From positions 9,982,001-10,046,000 of the forward strand of contig CAVNZM010000006.1 of assembly GCA_963693365.1 (NCBI GenBank): a stretch of 64,000 nucleotides of DNA. Reading direction: 5' to 3'. Position numbers and translations under genes: made by a program. Below, one piece after another: positions 29,754 through 53,399 of the stretch. The stretch is from Amoebidium appalachense (taxonomy: Eukaryota > Ichthyosporea). The number at the start of each line of letters is the position of its first letter. Positions within the stretch are counted from its first letter, which is position 1. Under the pieces are notes generated by a model. It had not been told where the DNA came from and made no database searches. It saw nothing but the letters and a program-made list of their open reading frames with translations.

Positions 29754-30709
29754 AGCCCAACGGCTACAACACTTTCGGTCACTTACGGTACTGAGTCCCC
29801 CGTGGAAAAAAAGTCACTTATTACGTTTGTAATGTCCAACCATGCTTTTCGCTAATTGTATGCATGCAACTTAATTGTTAACTGCACGCTTTTCGATGCA
29901 TTCGGACGTGACTGCAGACTTGAAGATACATTTATCATCATAATATTACGACAACTTTGCCCAAACTTAGTAAAATCAAGGGCTCCCGGGCTTTTTATCC
30001 ATGTGGATACTTCATACTCCACAAACACTATGAAAGCATGATATCCGCCAGACTGTGCTATAATAGAGCTGCCGCCACCTGCCCCCATCAGATAGGTGCG
30101 TTAAATTAGAAAATAAAAACAACCATGGGTGCATCATTTGTTGTAATTTATCGAATCACCGTATCTGGCTGGTCCGACGGTGATCTGTTGGGCTTTCACA
30201 CACACACGCACGCACAACACGCACACACACGCACACACACGCACGCACACACGCACACACGCACACACGCACACACACACACACACACGACTTACACGAC
30301 TTACACGAACTGGACACTGTGAGATGATAGTATGAGCCACACGACTGTTCCGGCACACTGTGCCGTATCAGCTTGTACTTGCACAGTAAACCTGTCCCTT
30401 TACTGCTTTCTACTCCAGCCTCTTGGGCCCAGGATAGGACACGCCATGTCCAACACCACGGCCTACGAACAAAATATCCACCCAACCGTAAGAAACACAT
30501 CTGATTCTGAATATTATCATCACGTGCACGATCAAACGCAAAAAAAGGTCACAATCACATTTACTGTGATGAGGGAGAAAACAGTATTTCTTGTGAATGT
30601 ACATGTTGCTTTGAGCTGCAAATTGTTGAGAAAAGAGAATATCCTTTTGGATTACATGTGCGCTACCGTGCATTATGGTAAAAGCATCTCCATTGATCAA
30701 ATTTTCATC
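29754..30709. other. Intergenic, convergent 3' ends
   Basis: AT-rich 3' flank of the secreted protein followed by a short (CACG/CA) microsatellite at 30197-30288. A long plus-strand frame starts at ATG 30332 and runs antisense into the Gly/Trp-rich gene (see findings). Nothing else is recognised. Confidence 0.4.
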
Positions 30710-31871
30710 CTAATGACTCCCACCTCGTCCTCCCCAACCTCCACCACCCATCCCTCCCCATCCCCCACCCCTACCGCCCCACCCTCCACCCATCCCTCTC
30801 CACCCACCACCCATCCCTCCCCACCCTCCACGCCTGCCTCCCCACCCACCACCCATCCCTCCCCACCCACCACCTCTACCTCCCCATCCCCCACCCATCC
30901 CTCCCCACCCACCACCTCTACCTCCCCACCCTCCGCCCATCCCTCCCCATCCTCCCCCACGTCCCCCCGATCTACTACGGGAAGTTCCTCCCCACCCTCC
31001 ACCTCTGGAGCCCCCACCGCCAAATCCACCTCCACTTGATTCGGCGATGCCCTGACGCCGGGCAAGTTGGTGATAGCCAATCTCGTTCTGTAGGAAGAGG
31101 AGAAAGAGGGGGGAGGGGGAGGGGGGAGGGGAGGGAGGGAGAGAGGATGTCCTGTGTAAGCAAACGTGTGCGTAATGGTACCCGGTGCAAATAAAGAATA
31201 GAGGCCACATGGTTTCTCACTTTGTAGCTTCTTTGGTGCTTTTGCATATTTTTGGAGGAAGGGGGGGGGGGGGGGGGGGGGGGGAGGAGAGAGAGAAAAA
31301 AACATCCAAACAAGTCTTACATGCTCTCACTCCAATCGAGGGCAATAAAATCCGATGGCACATGGGTTTAGTAAAGTATGTGCCAGATGATTAAGACAAA
31401 AAATCTACAAACACCCACATTGAAACGAGCACTGTTTTACGTTTGAAAAAATAAGAAAAATCCGAACTACTGTAGCCTCTATGGTACCAGGTAGTGAACG
31501 GGAGACTTTCGGGACATGCACATACCGCTGAGTAGGACCAGCAGTGAAATGAGTTTGAAGCACCCAGACTTGAAAATTGCATTATGCTGTTCGCAACCCC
31601 CCCCCCCCCCCCCCCCTCCCCCCCCCCCCCCCCCCCAACCCACCCACTCACACCCACACCCACACACACATCCACCCACCATGTCCACACGCTCTCCCTC
31701 TGCGTCTCTTGCAGCCAGCACGTGCGCGCCCTCTAGCGCCCACGTGTCTTCGCTGTGTGTGTGGTCAAGTGCTGCCACCTCGTGCCCTGACTTCTCGGCC
31801 GTGGGCACGGCCACCCCAACGGCCAGCGCCGCCAGCGCAAGGCCCAGCGCAAGCCACAGGAGAAGACGCAT
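30710..31871 (-). CDS. Secreted Gly/Trp-rich repeat protein
   Basis: Two exons, 31680-31871 and 30710-31087, joined in phase 0, giving 189 residues and TAG. Exon 1 starts with a signal peptide (MRLLLWLALGLALAALAVGV) followed by an acidic, Ala-rich segment ending ERVDM. Exon 2 begins NEIGYHQLARRQGIAESS and then becomes tandem GGGWGGM/GGGWGGR repeats up to the end GGSH. Gly/Trp and Gly/aromatic repeats are typical of extracellular structural or wall-associated proteins; no specific family is recognised. A TATA box lies at about 31993-32000. The 592-bp intron contains two G/C tracts and a possible short alternative exon at about 31516-31562, which would shift the frame. The opposite strand of exon 2 is also open. 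Confidence 0.65.
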
Positions 31872-31992
31872 GGCGGTGGGTTAACGGACCGTTAACGTTG
31901 GAGAAGGAGGGAAGGTGTTGTGGTGGCTGTACGGGAGTGTGCTTGTTTGCCGATGCTTCAGACTGGTTGTGGTTTGCTTGGTCCGGGCCAGC

Positions 31993-32000
31993 CTTTTATA
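31993..32000 (-). promoter_or_regulatory. TATA box of the Gly/Trp-rich gene
   Basis: TATAAAAG on the minus strand about 122 bp before the start codon at 31871, consistent with a leader of about 90 nt. The call is by consensus match and position only. Confidence 0.45.
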
Positions 32001-32382
32001 CCTTGGTGACAGGGTGGACTACGGCCAGATCACCTGGCTTCCCCCATCTATAAATAGACCGTGCACGTGTACTGCCTCTACCGAGGTCATCTTCGACATC
32101 TCCGTATGCCATGCTGATTGGGTGGTGCCTGAATGAACCCACGGAGCCAGTAAACCACGTGAGATGTTTGAGCCAATAGGAAGGCTCCCGGGTATCATGC
32201 CACCGTGTCGTTAGATCTGCACCTATACTGGGACATGTACAGGCCTCGGTCACTTCAGGGTACAACTTCACAGCCTCGTGTTACAACTAATCCCACGTGC
32301 TAAACACGCACACACACACTCACCGTGCACACACGTGTGTGTGCGTGTGGGGAGGGGGGGGGGGGGGAAGGCTTAACGTATC

Positions 32383-32421
<39 letters not shown>

Positions 32422-32438
32422 CACACACACACGTGCTG

Positions 32439-32537
<99 letters not shown>

Positions 32538-32543
32538 GTGTAC

Positions 32544-32577
<34 letters not shown>

Positions 32578-34125
32578 CACAGCACGTTGTTCTTCAGATA
32601 CTATGGTTTTTAGCGAAGACAAATCAACTCCCTCACTCGTGGGATTCACATGACAATTAAAGCTCCGATGTCTTCTCAAGGTGTGCATATATTAGATAGG
32701 CAAAAGAATGGCAAGTGCAATTGTACTGCACAAAACTTCATCATGACATACTAGTGCGTACATAATTGCAGAGAAGTGTTACAGGTTTTTTTACAGGGCT
32801 ACAAGCAGGGAAATAATAGCAAAAAAAAAGAAGACAATGTATAAGCCTGGTTTCTTTCATGATCATATACATATGCACGCACATGCCTCATACCTCGGTT
32901 CTTCCTCTTCTTCTTTGCAGTCATTCTTTGGCCACACACATATGGTGCCGGAACTCTGAAGCCCTCCAAATTCAGATCCCAAAATCACCCCGATCCGGGG
33001 GGTCGTCTGTGCGTAAACCCCCCCGCTCCCAATAGCATTGAGATATTTCAGAAATGGACACGTCAAAATGTCCGTCTTGATGTCCAGGTTTACACGGCCT
33101 ATATTTTGGGATACGGTGAGAGCACAACCCCTCGTGTGCATGTGTGGCTTACTCCGTTTTCCAGCACGGCCACACACTAGACGAGGGGTGCCGCAGGCGC
33201 CCCGAGCTATACATACACCGGGTTTACAGGATATATATACACTCATAACTCGCCGTGACGGGTGGAAGGCTAGATATGAGATGTCCACTTCAAATGCACC
33301 CGGACACTTGCCATGCCCGGTGCCACCACAGGAACATTTTGAAATTTTGGTTTGAAAATTTAGATTTTTACTACTTGACCCTAATTTGACGCTTTTTTTT
33401 GGAAAACAATGAAGAAGGGGCGCTAAAACAAAAATAAGGTTTGGACCACTGATCAATAAATCCCAGTCAAGAGAAAAAAAATAAGGTGTTTTACGTGCTC
33501 AGTGCAGTCGACTTTTCCGTAAAACTTTTTTCAGAAATCCAAATTTCGCAAAAATAATATTTTGAAATACTTGTGAAAACATAAAGAACCCCCCCCCCGG
33601 GGGGGGGGGTTCAAGTTCCAGACCCACATATATCCATAGACTATCTATATCTAAATATATAAATCGTATATCAAGCATATCTCTAGGCTGGTTTGATGTC
33701 GTCATCGGCTGAGGTCGGGGCACGGCCATCTAGAGAGTCTCTAGATGGCCGTGGGTCGGGGGGTCAAATTGGCACTTTTCGGGTTCTCTGCTGTCTGCGC
33801 CATTCGGCAGTCTCGATGAGGCCGTTCGAGCTATTTTTGTAATCGACCGACAAGAAGTATTTTTTTTCATTTTTTCATTTTTGGAGTGCTACAGACTACC
33901 GGGACCATACATGTTTCGTATTCAGTATAAGTGACATGCTGTGTATACATGATCACGATCATTACCTTTAAGTTGTCTTTCGCAACCATTATTAACACAA
34001 CCCCAGCTGGAGTGATGCACCTCTGTTTCCCTGTTGAATATTCTCATTGCATTTACTGGTTGCACTGTTTGCAATTGGTTGCCAGGAATCACCTCTATAT
34101 TTAATCATTAACTGATTCCCCCCCT

Positions 34126-34170
<45 letters not shown>

Positions 34171-34211
34171 AACAACCATAACACGCACGCACACACACAC
34201 GCACACAAGCA

Positions 34212-34247
<36 letters not shown>

Positions 34248-34296
34248 CACGCACGCACGCACGCACACAGACACAGACACAGACACACACACACAT

Positions 34297-34329
<33 letters not shown>

Positions 34330-35309
34330 GTGATGCATGCACACACCGGTTAGTTTAAAAGAACACCAGCATGCACACACCACTGAATGAATGCAGGCCG
34401 ATGCACACCCGATGCACCCCATTACCACACTTCAACACGCAGCCCATAAAACCTGCCATTGAGCCACATCAACTTATCAATGCCATTTATGCATTATTGC
34501 CGCATGACCGAGCAATCAACCCAAACACGGGCAGGCACACAGTGCCTATACATCGTAGAGCACCCCAGCCAGTGGGTTCTTGCACCCGACACATGTCGCC
34601 GTTGTCTCACCCCTACACCCACCCACATGCCTTGCACCACATTAAAGGTCTTATTCAGCTCGAAGTTAAGCAAACCAAAAACTTTTAAATTGTGGTTTCA
34701 ATGTCCTTCAGATAATTATCCTAGAAAGTATTTCATCTCCTACATGAAACCTGTGTAATCTCACAGAGAATGGGCTTTACAAGAAATTCCTGTGTTTCAC
34801 GCGCGATACAAACCCATTCCCTATAAGAATGTTATATAATTACCTAACAACATTGTCATAAATCTTACACCATCGCAAGCCATACACAACAGCCGAAGAG
34901 ACGTGTGGCAAGAAAGGGATCCCACACACGTGTTGCAGGTACCAATAAAAAACCTGTGCTACAACAAAAACTGCAACACCACATGAAGTCATGTAAGTAA
35001 TCATAGTGACATGTTCCGAGTCAAGTTGACAAGTACTTTATGCACAAAAAATGCGTGCGATGTGTAGGTAACCGGTAATAATGTTGACGACGAGTTTAGA
35101 AATGCTTGAACGTGGTGCCACAGCCTATCAAAAACTGTCCAGTTGCACGTACCTATCAATATCATGGACAGAAACGTTTAAAAACATGTAACATACGAAG
35201 ATATCAGCAGTTCCTACATGCATATTGACCCCCCCCCCCCCCCCCCCCCCCCCAACCCCCCTTCAAACACCATCACAAAGCTTTTGAAATGTGCAAGCAC
35301 ACCTGCGTT
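32001..35309. other. Gene-poor region with microsatellites and palindromes
   Basis: Contents: (CA)n clusters at 32389-32420, 32440-32522 and 32546-32574; a 594-nt stop-free stretch on the minus strand (32863-33456); a C10G11 palindrome (33586-33612); a 16-bp-arm hairpin (33721-33753); a C(n)A(n) block (34120-34172); mixed (CA)n at 34183-34330; and AT-rich sequence to 35220. No recognised gene. The stop-free stretch has a Cys-rich segment (KCSCGGTGHGKCPG) but begins without ATG and shows no family I know. Confidence 0.45.
33721..33753. repeat. Perfect inverted repeat, 16-bp arms, 1-nt loop
   Basis: The left arm CACGGCCATCTAGAGA is followed by G and then its exact reverse complement. It could extrude as a cruciform or mark two abutting ends of inverted elements. 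A related hairpin with the same CACGGCC start is at 62614-62642. Confidence 0.9.
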
Positions 35310-35767
35310 TCAGGGCAGGAACAGTTGGTGGACGTCCTTGAGGGTCAGGCGGGTGCGGCAAATGGGGCACTCCCCGTGTGTGCGCACACATCCCCGGATG
35401 CAGCGGTAGCAGAACACGTGGCCGCACTTGGTGCTGTACGTGTTGCCCCCCATGCCCTCGCAGCAGATCTGAAGCCAGCCACACACGTACAGTCAGCGGA
35501 GGAAATGGGGGATGGGACCATACAAACATCAGTGCCTGCACCAGTGGATGGACTTCTCCTTCACCTCGATATTCATTCATACGACACAACGTGTACACAC
35601 ATAAACACAAATCATTCACACCCACACAGAGCCACCTGCGATGCACAAAAAGCGTGCCAAACACACGCACACACACACACACACGCACACACAGACAGAC
35701 AGACACACACCAACCCATATTCGTGGCTGAGAACACAAAAGAGCATCGAGTCAATCAACCACCCATA

Positions 35768-35799
<32 letters not shown>

Positions 35800-35894
35800 A
35801 AAAAAAAAGATTGACTACCCATATCCCCCCTCCCCCCCCCCCCCCCCCTCCCCCCACCAAAAAAAAAAAAAAAAAAAGATTGACTACCCATATA

Positions 35895-35935
<41 letters not shown>

Positions 35936-35997
35936 AAAAAAAAAAACCCTAGCCCAAGTTGCCTCCCCCCCGGGAGAAACCCCCTCCCCCGCCCCCG

Positions 35998-36055
<58 letters not shown>

Positions 36056-36786
36056 GCAACCTACCGGGCACTGCAGCCTACTTGCAATACCGTCCTCTGC
36101 ATCCTCCTCCCCTGCCGTATCCACCTTCTCCTTCTCCTTCTCCTTCTCCTTGTCCTTCCTCCTCTTCTTCCTGTCGCTGTTGATGACTATGGGCTCGACT
36201 TTGGCCTGCCTTCTTACCATATTAGGTATGATGGGGGGTGGCTCATCATCGTCCTCGGTCAGGTCCACCATCTCGGGGGTGCCGGTCTGCCGTGTGCCTG
36301 CTTGCGTCCTGGCCCTGGGATGCCCTGATGGTGCAAATGACAGAGAGGTTGGTTGGCTGTTTCAACTGTTTGTTGATCCAAAACACGGAGAAAACGGTAC
36401 AAAGAGTACACGGTACAAAATGCGTACACACATGCGCACACAACCAGATGCATTAACCACCAAATGCCCCCCCCCCCCCAAAAGTTTAGCTTTTCACAAA
36501 AAAATTCACCAGCCCATCAACCCCTGCATCCCACGGTCAACCAAAATAGGACGATGCCTGTCAAGCAAGCGAAAGCAAAAACGTAAGAACCATTCTTCGC
36601 GTCTTCATTCACAACAGCCAAAAGTGTGGTAGGTATCACGGTTAGCTGTTATATGCAACAATACTGCAAATGTGCTTGTCACAAAGAAAACTGTGCTATG
36701 TAAGTATACCGAATTGTTAAATGTCAGAGAAAGCAAATGCGAGGTGTAAAAAAGAGAAAAAGAAACATGCGCAACAAGAAGGGCAA

Positions 36787-36841
<55 letters not shown>

Positions 36842-36911
36842 CGCGCACGCATGTGTTTGGGTGGGTGGGTAGGTGTTGGCCGTATTTTTTTCTTTCTTTC
36901 TTTTTTTTTTT

Positions 36912-36942
<31 letters not shown>

Positions 36943-37336
36943 AAGGGTTACCTGCAATTCCTTGGAACAGCTCCAGCAGCTGTTGAATGCCCAAGTCTGA
37001 AGGAAATTAATCGTCAACACACACACAGTCGGGGGGAGAAAAGGCGGACAGCGGGAGGAGGAGGAGGACGAGGAGGGGGGAAGTGGGAGGGGGGAGGGGG
37101 AGGGGGGGGGGGGGGGGTGTCACAAACTAAGAAAAAGAGCATACATAGGCAACATACACGCATTTTAGGAGTCATTGCACACCTAAGCACACCTATACCC
37201 TTCTTCAAATTGACACAGCCCCTAATTGTCCCCCTCCCCTCCCCTCCCCCCCCCCCCCCCAACAAAAAAGAAAGAAAGAAAGAAAGAAAAGAAAAGAAAA
37301 GGGAAAGGGAAAACCACCAACAACACACACACACAC

Positions 37337-37393
<57 letters not shown>

Positions 37394-38499
37394 GGTCTGC
37401 AAGTGCAACACACAACACAGACAAGCGATAACTTGTGCAAAAAAATTTAACCTCCCCCCCTTCCCCCCCTCATACCTTTTATAACAGGCGCTGGCCCCCT
37501 CCTTGTTCCCCAAAGACCCCCCCCCCTCCCCCCCCCTCCCCTCAAGCAAACCAAAACACACATACACCCACACACAAGCGCATACCCACACACCCACACA
37601 CCCACAAGGACACACGCACAAACACATCAAAACCCGTCTTCCCGTTCCTCCATCAACGAGCAAAATGAAGAGCAGAACCTTCACCCACAATCCTTCACAC
37701 TTACTTCTCAAAGGCTGCCCTGCCCGCACCTGTTCCTTTGCTCAATTCACTAGGGGTGTTCATATGCACAAGAGTAAGTGATATCGGTGCACACATTACC
37801 ACGTTCATGTGTCGAAATGAAGGCTTAGGTAACGGTGTTTCGGTAAACCAAAAAGAGGACATACTTCTAAACATGCGGGGAGGTGCTTGGCCAAGTGCTG
37901 GGGCCTCTTGGCTGTTTGTCAGGTCTACCGTGCTGCTGCTGTCTTCCGTGTCGTCTGTAAGATCAATAACACTGACATTGACGTTGGGATTGGGTGATGC
38001 CCCTGCAGGTGCTGGCAAAAAGGGGAATGTAAGTAGCCAACAACGATGAATGACAAGAGCAATGAATGTCGAAGCCAAAAGACAAACAAACTTCGAAAAG
38101 CACCACGGAACTACTATTCCCTGGGACAACGTAGAAAAAAAGCCATGTACAACCAAGCCATGGGACTCGCCAAGCATGCAAAGATGAAGTGAAGCAGCCA
38201 ACACTACCTTGCTGGTTATCTTCCTGCGAGTCGACTATCTCTACGGTGTCCACCTGGGGGCAGTCCCTTGCCCTCTCCTCGTTGCTGTCAGCCGGGACAG
38301 AGTTCCCCAGGGGTGCTTGCTGCTCCCCTGTTCTCCGACGTGCCTGTTGTCTACGCGCTGCCAACGTGGTAGCCTCGTTTTCTTTCTGAGCTAGTGGTGA
38401 TAGGCGTGTGCGCTTGTTCACGTTACGAACACTAGGCCTTGAAAGGTCTTCATGATCCTCACGCGAGTCTGAACTGTCATGTTCACGTTTTCGCGACAT
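35310..38499 (-). CDS. RNF4/Slx8-like SUMO-targeted RING E3 ubiquitin ligase (candidate)
   Basis: Five exons, 38208-38499, 37865-38002, 36952-36996, 36065-36324 and 35310-35468, all GT-AG and in phase, giving 297 residues and TGA. The C-terminus is a C3HC4 RING: CPIC (244-247) split by the last intron, then CGHVFCYRC and CPICR, ending LFLP. Upstream are five SUMO-interacting-like cores flanked by acidic residues: VEIVD (86-90), VIDLT (109-113), VDLT (123-126), VDLT (178-181) and PIVIN (203-207). Tandem SIMs before a C-terminal RING are the hallmark of STUbLs such as RNF4, which ubiquitinate poly-SUMOylated nuclear proteins. The N-terminus is basic and Ser/Asp-rich (MSRKREHDSSDSR). Exon 3 adds a short Leu-rich helix-like piece (LGIQQLLELFQGIA). 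Orthology to RNF4 is inferred from architecture, not alignment. Confidence 0.85.
35756..35946. repeat. Three tandem C(n)A(n) units
   Basis: Three head-to-tail units, each ACCCATAT-like sequence plus a long C-run plus a run of about 18-20 A, separated by GATTGACT. They lie in the last intron of the RING ligase. On the gene's sense strand they read T(n)G(n). Confidence 0.9.
36789..36942. repeat. (GT)n, (GC)n, then T(n)G(n) block
   Basis: (GT)n at 36789-36832, GC alternation to 36847, then a T-run (36900-36921) and a G-run (36922-36941) just downstream, on the sense strand, of the donor of RING-ligase exon 36952-36996. Confidence 0.93.
37328..37391. repeat. (CA)n microsatellite
   Basis: About 64 bp of CA with CATACATA near the start, preceded by GAAA repeats (37268-37300). 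RING-ligase intron. Confidence 0.94.
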
Positions 38500-39904
38500 G
38501 GTCAACAAGCAGCAGGAAACTGCTAAGAAAAAACCAGAGAAGAAAAATAACTATTACGTTAACCTTTTTGTCCGAAGCCTGATTTTAACACCAAAATAAT
38601 CCTGTGGGTGCACACACAGAACAATGCCGACTAGTGACCCGAAGTTCCGAAACAAGCGGTGCTCCACGTCTGTTCCACGTTCGCTCGGCACACAGAAATA
38701 TGTAGGACTTTGGCATACTACTTTGTGAAAAGCAGAGGGGAAAATTTAAGAAACACCAGCCCGTAAAACATAACAAGTACTTGTCTTTGTAGTAAGGGTG
38801 TGTGTACGAGTGTGATAATGGTTGCACTCTTGTTGAAGACTTCGGACTTTGGAGCCTTGTTGCAGCTCGCGGTAAAGCAAACTGTAGCGCAACTGCTGGA
38901 TATTTTTGCGTTGAAAATATCCAGCTTATATCCAAATCCAGCCAAGTAAAGTTGAGAAAAAATCACTTAATGAGAGATAACATGAAAATAAATATAGATC
39001 GCGATTATAGTTGTAGATCTTGTCCTTTATGGCTATGGCTTTTGTCGCCTGATTGGTTCACATCCTCGGCGCGCCGGCCGCCGCGCCGCGCACCGATGGG
39101 CCGGAGGCGGAGGGGAGCCTCCTCCGACTCCGCAGGGCCTAGCAAGTTGAGGGAAAAACTGCTTGGATGATGATCGACTGGCACAAATGGAACTGGTTGT
39201 TCAAGTTGATGTAATGTGGACATGAGCTTGTTGGTGTGAGTTGGTCAGCCAGTCGTCATAGCTTCACAACGCAGTTTGGGCAGTTCAATGAAATTTGCAT
39301 CACACGGCGCACGTGCATTGCAACGGTGGCCATTGTTGTCTTGGCCATGGTGCGCATGAAATCTGAAGTTGCATTTCCCCCCCCCACCCTTTGGTCCTGA
39401 ACGCTTGTGCAGTATGGCGGGCAGGCATTTCCCTTGATCTTTTATTGCTTTTATATTTGTTTTCGGCCAATGGCCGGTGGCCAGGGATGGCCAGTGGGGC
39501 CACGAACGAGGAACGTGCAATACTAGGCTAGTGAGCAGAATGTAGGAATAGGACCAGTATACATGAGCAACCCCGCCTTAAGACTGGTTTGTTTGGTAGA
39601 CTTGCCTTGCATATGCAACTCTAATACGCATACGCAAGTGCATGGCGCCAAGAGTTGCGGGATGATAGGAATGTTTTCGTTCGCAAGCTAATATGTACAT
39701 GAGGTGGACCAGGAGATCAGAAATCTCTACGTTTTACTTAGGAAACTTCATTTGCTTTTATCTTTACCAAGAACCATCATCGAGGTGAAAAGAGAAGGAG
39801 TGTTTAGATTGCTATCAATTTCTGATATCATGCATGATTCGAAAGCCCATCACAAGTACAGTCGCACTGTGTTCACGTGCTTAAGACATATACAAACCAT
39901 CCTC
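38500..39904. other. Intergenic region, RING ligase 5' side to RUVBL2 3' side
   Basis: Upstream region of the minus-strand RING ligase and the 3' flank of RUVBL2. No long microsatellite and only one short C-tract (39379-39385). A small basic frame begins at ATG 39095 (MGRRRRGASSDSAG...) in a GC-rich island at 39066-39140. It resembles nothing known and I do not call it a gene. The GC island could be a promoter of unknown use. Confidence 0.4.
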
Positions 39905-52299
<12,395 letters not shown>

Positions 52300-53399
52300 G
52301 GTTGCTTGGCTTTGAGTGCGCTGTCTGACTGTACTTTGTGCCTGCCAGGGGAAAGCGACCAGAGCCTGTAAATAAATGACCTGTGTTAGGGAAGGCTGCC
52401 GCAAAGTTTGGGTCACTTTTTTGAGTGCGGAGGCAGTTGTCTCCCCTTGCTATTAGCTCTGTAGGAAGTGCCCAACTTACAGTAGCAACAGCCTGGAAAA
52501 GAATAAAACTCAATATTGAAACAGAAAGGCAGTTAAGTGATCCCGCCAAGGCGTAAGGAGTTAACCTATGAATTGCAGTTGGCACGAAACACACCACAGG
52601 CTAACTGTTGGCAAAGTGCACTAGTTCAAAAGATCTGATGGCTTGAAAAACGCAAAAACGCTGTAGCATGTACCTTATTTTTTCAGTGCTTCTCTAGCTA
52701 GGTAGAGCTCTAAAGTTTAGACGAAACGTCAAAGAAAGGGCTCTGTAGCCACAAAGAAAACTACTATCTGCTATTCAGTAATCAACTGAAGGCTTTTGCA
52801 ATGTCTGCATGACTCTTGAATACATGTGATTATTATTTTCCCGCCATTCTCAAGTGCCAAATATAGAAGAATATCTCTATGTCTGTGCCTAAAAACAGTA
52901 CACTGGCCCTTTGAATCTATTCAAAAAAATCGCAGAAGTCAACTCGCTGGCTCCGCGGCCCGGGTTTGTCCAGAGTTCCAAAAAAAAAAAAAAAGAAGAG
53001 AAGGCAGTAAAAGCATCAGCAGATAAGCTAGTGATACCCACTATTAATTGCTTCTCTGGTGCTATGTTTAGCCTCAGCGTAAGTTAGAAGCTGAGGCACT
53101 GCCTATATAAGATAATACTTCCAACTAATTGTATTAGCTTAAATACGTGCAATTTGAATGATTTGTTTATGTAGCACCGATGCGTCCGTGTGTTCTTTTT
53201 GTTCATGTTTACATCTGAAAGAGCTACACAGCACTTGTTCCCTTAACACATTAACACATAAGCCATGTGCACATACACGTAAGATGTATGGCAGTATACA
53301 GCCTACATTCTTACAAGAAAGAAGCTCTGACCTTCGTGGTTTCCGCACCACCAAACCCGATCACAATTGAAGTTACGTTTTGGGGTTAAGGATGGGAAA
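52300..53399. promoter_or_regulatory. Divergent region between RUVBL2 and the membrane-protein gene
   Basis: About 1.1 kb without microsatellites apart from one A-run (52981-52994). It must hold the RUVBL2 promoter and leader (minus) and probably the 5' end of the plus-strand membrane-protein gene. No clear TATA box is seen. The absence of low-complexity DNA is notable in this window. Confidence 0.4.

Noticed and set aside
34640-34672. 5S rRNA-like fragment (CTCGAAGTTAAGC)
   Set aside because: Only about 13 nt resemble 5S rRNA; no surrounding helices or internal control region.
35289-36632. 447-residue plus-strand frame antisense to the RING ligase
   Set aside because: It runs through C(n)A(n) and (CA)n tracts and is the shadow of minus-strand exons that encode an intact RING and SIMs.
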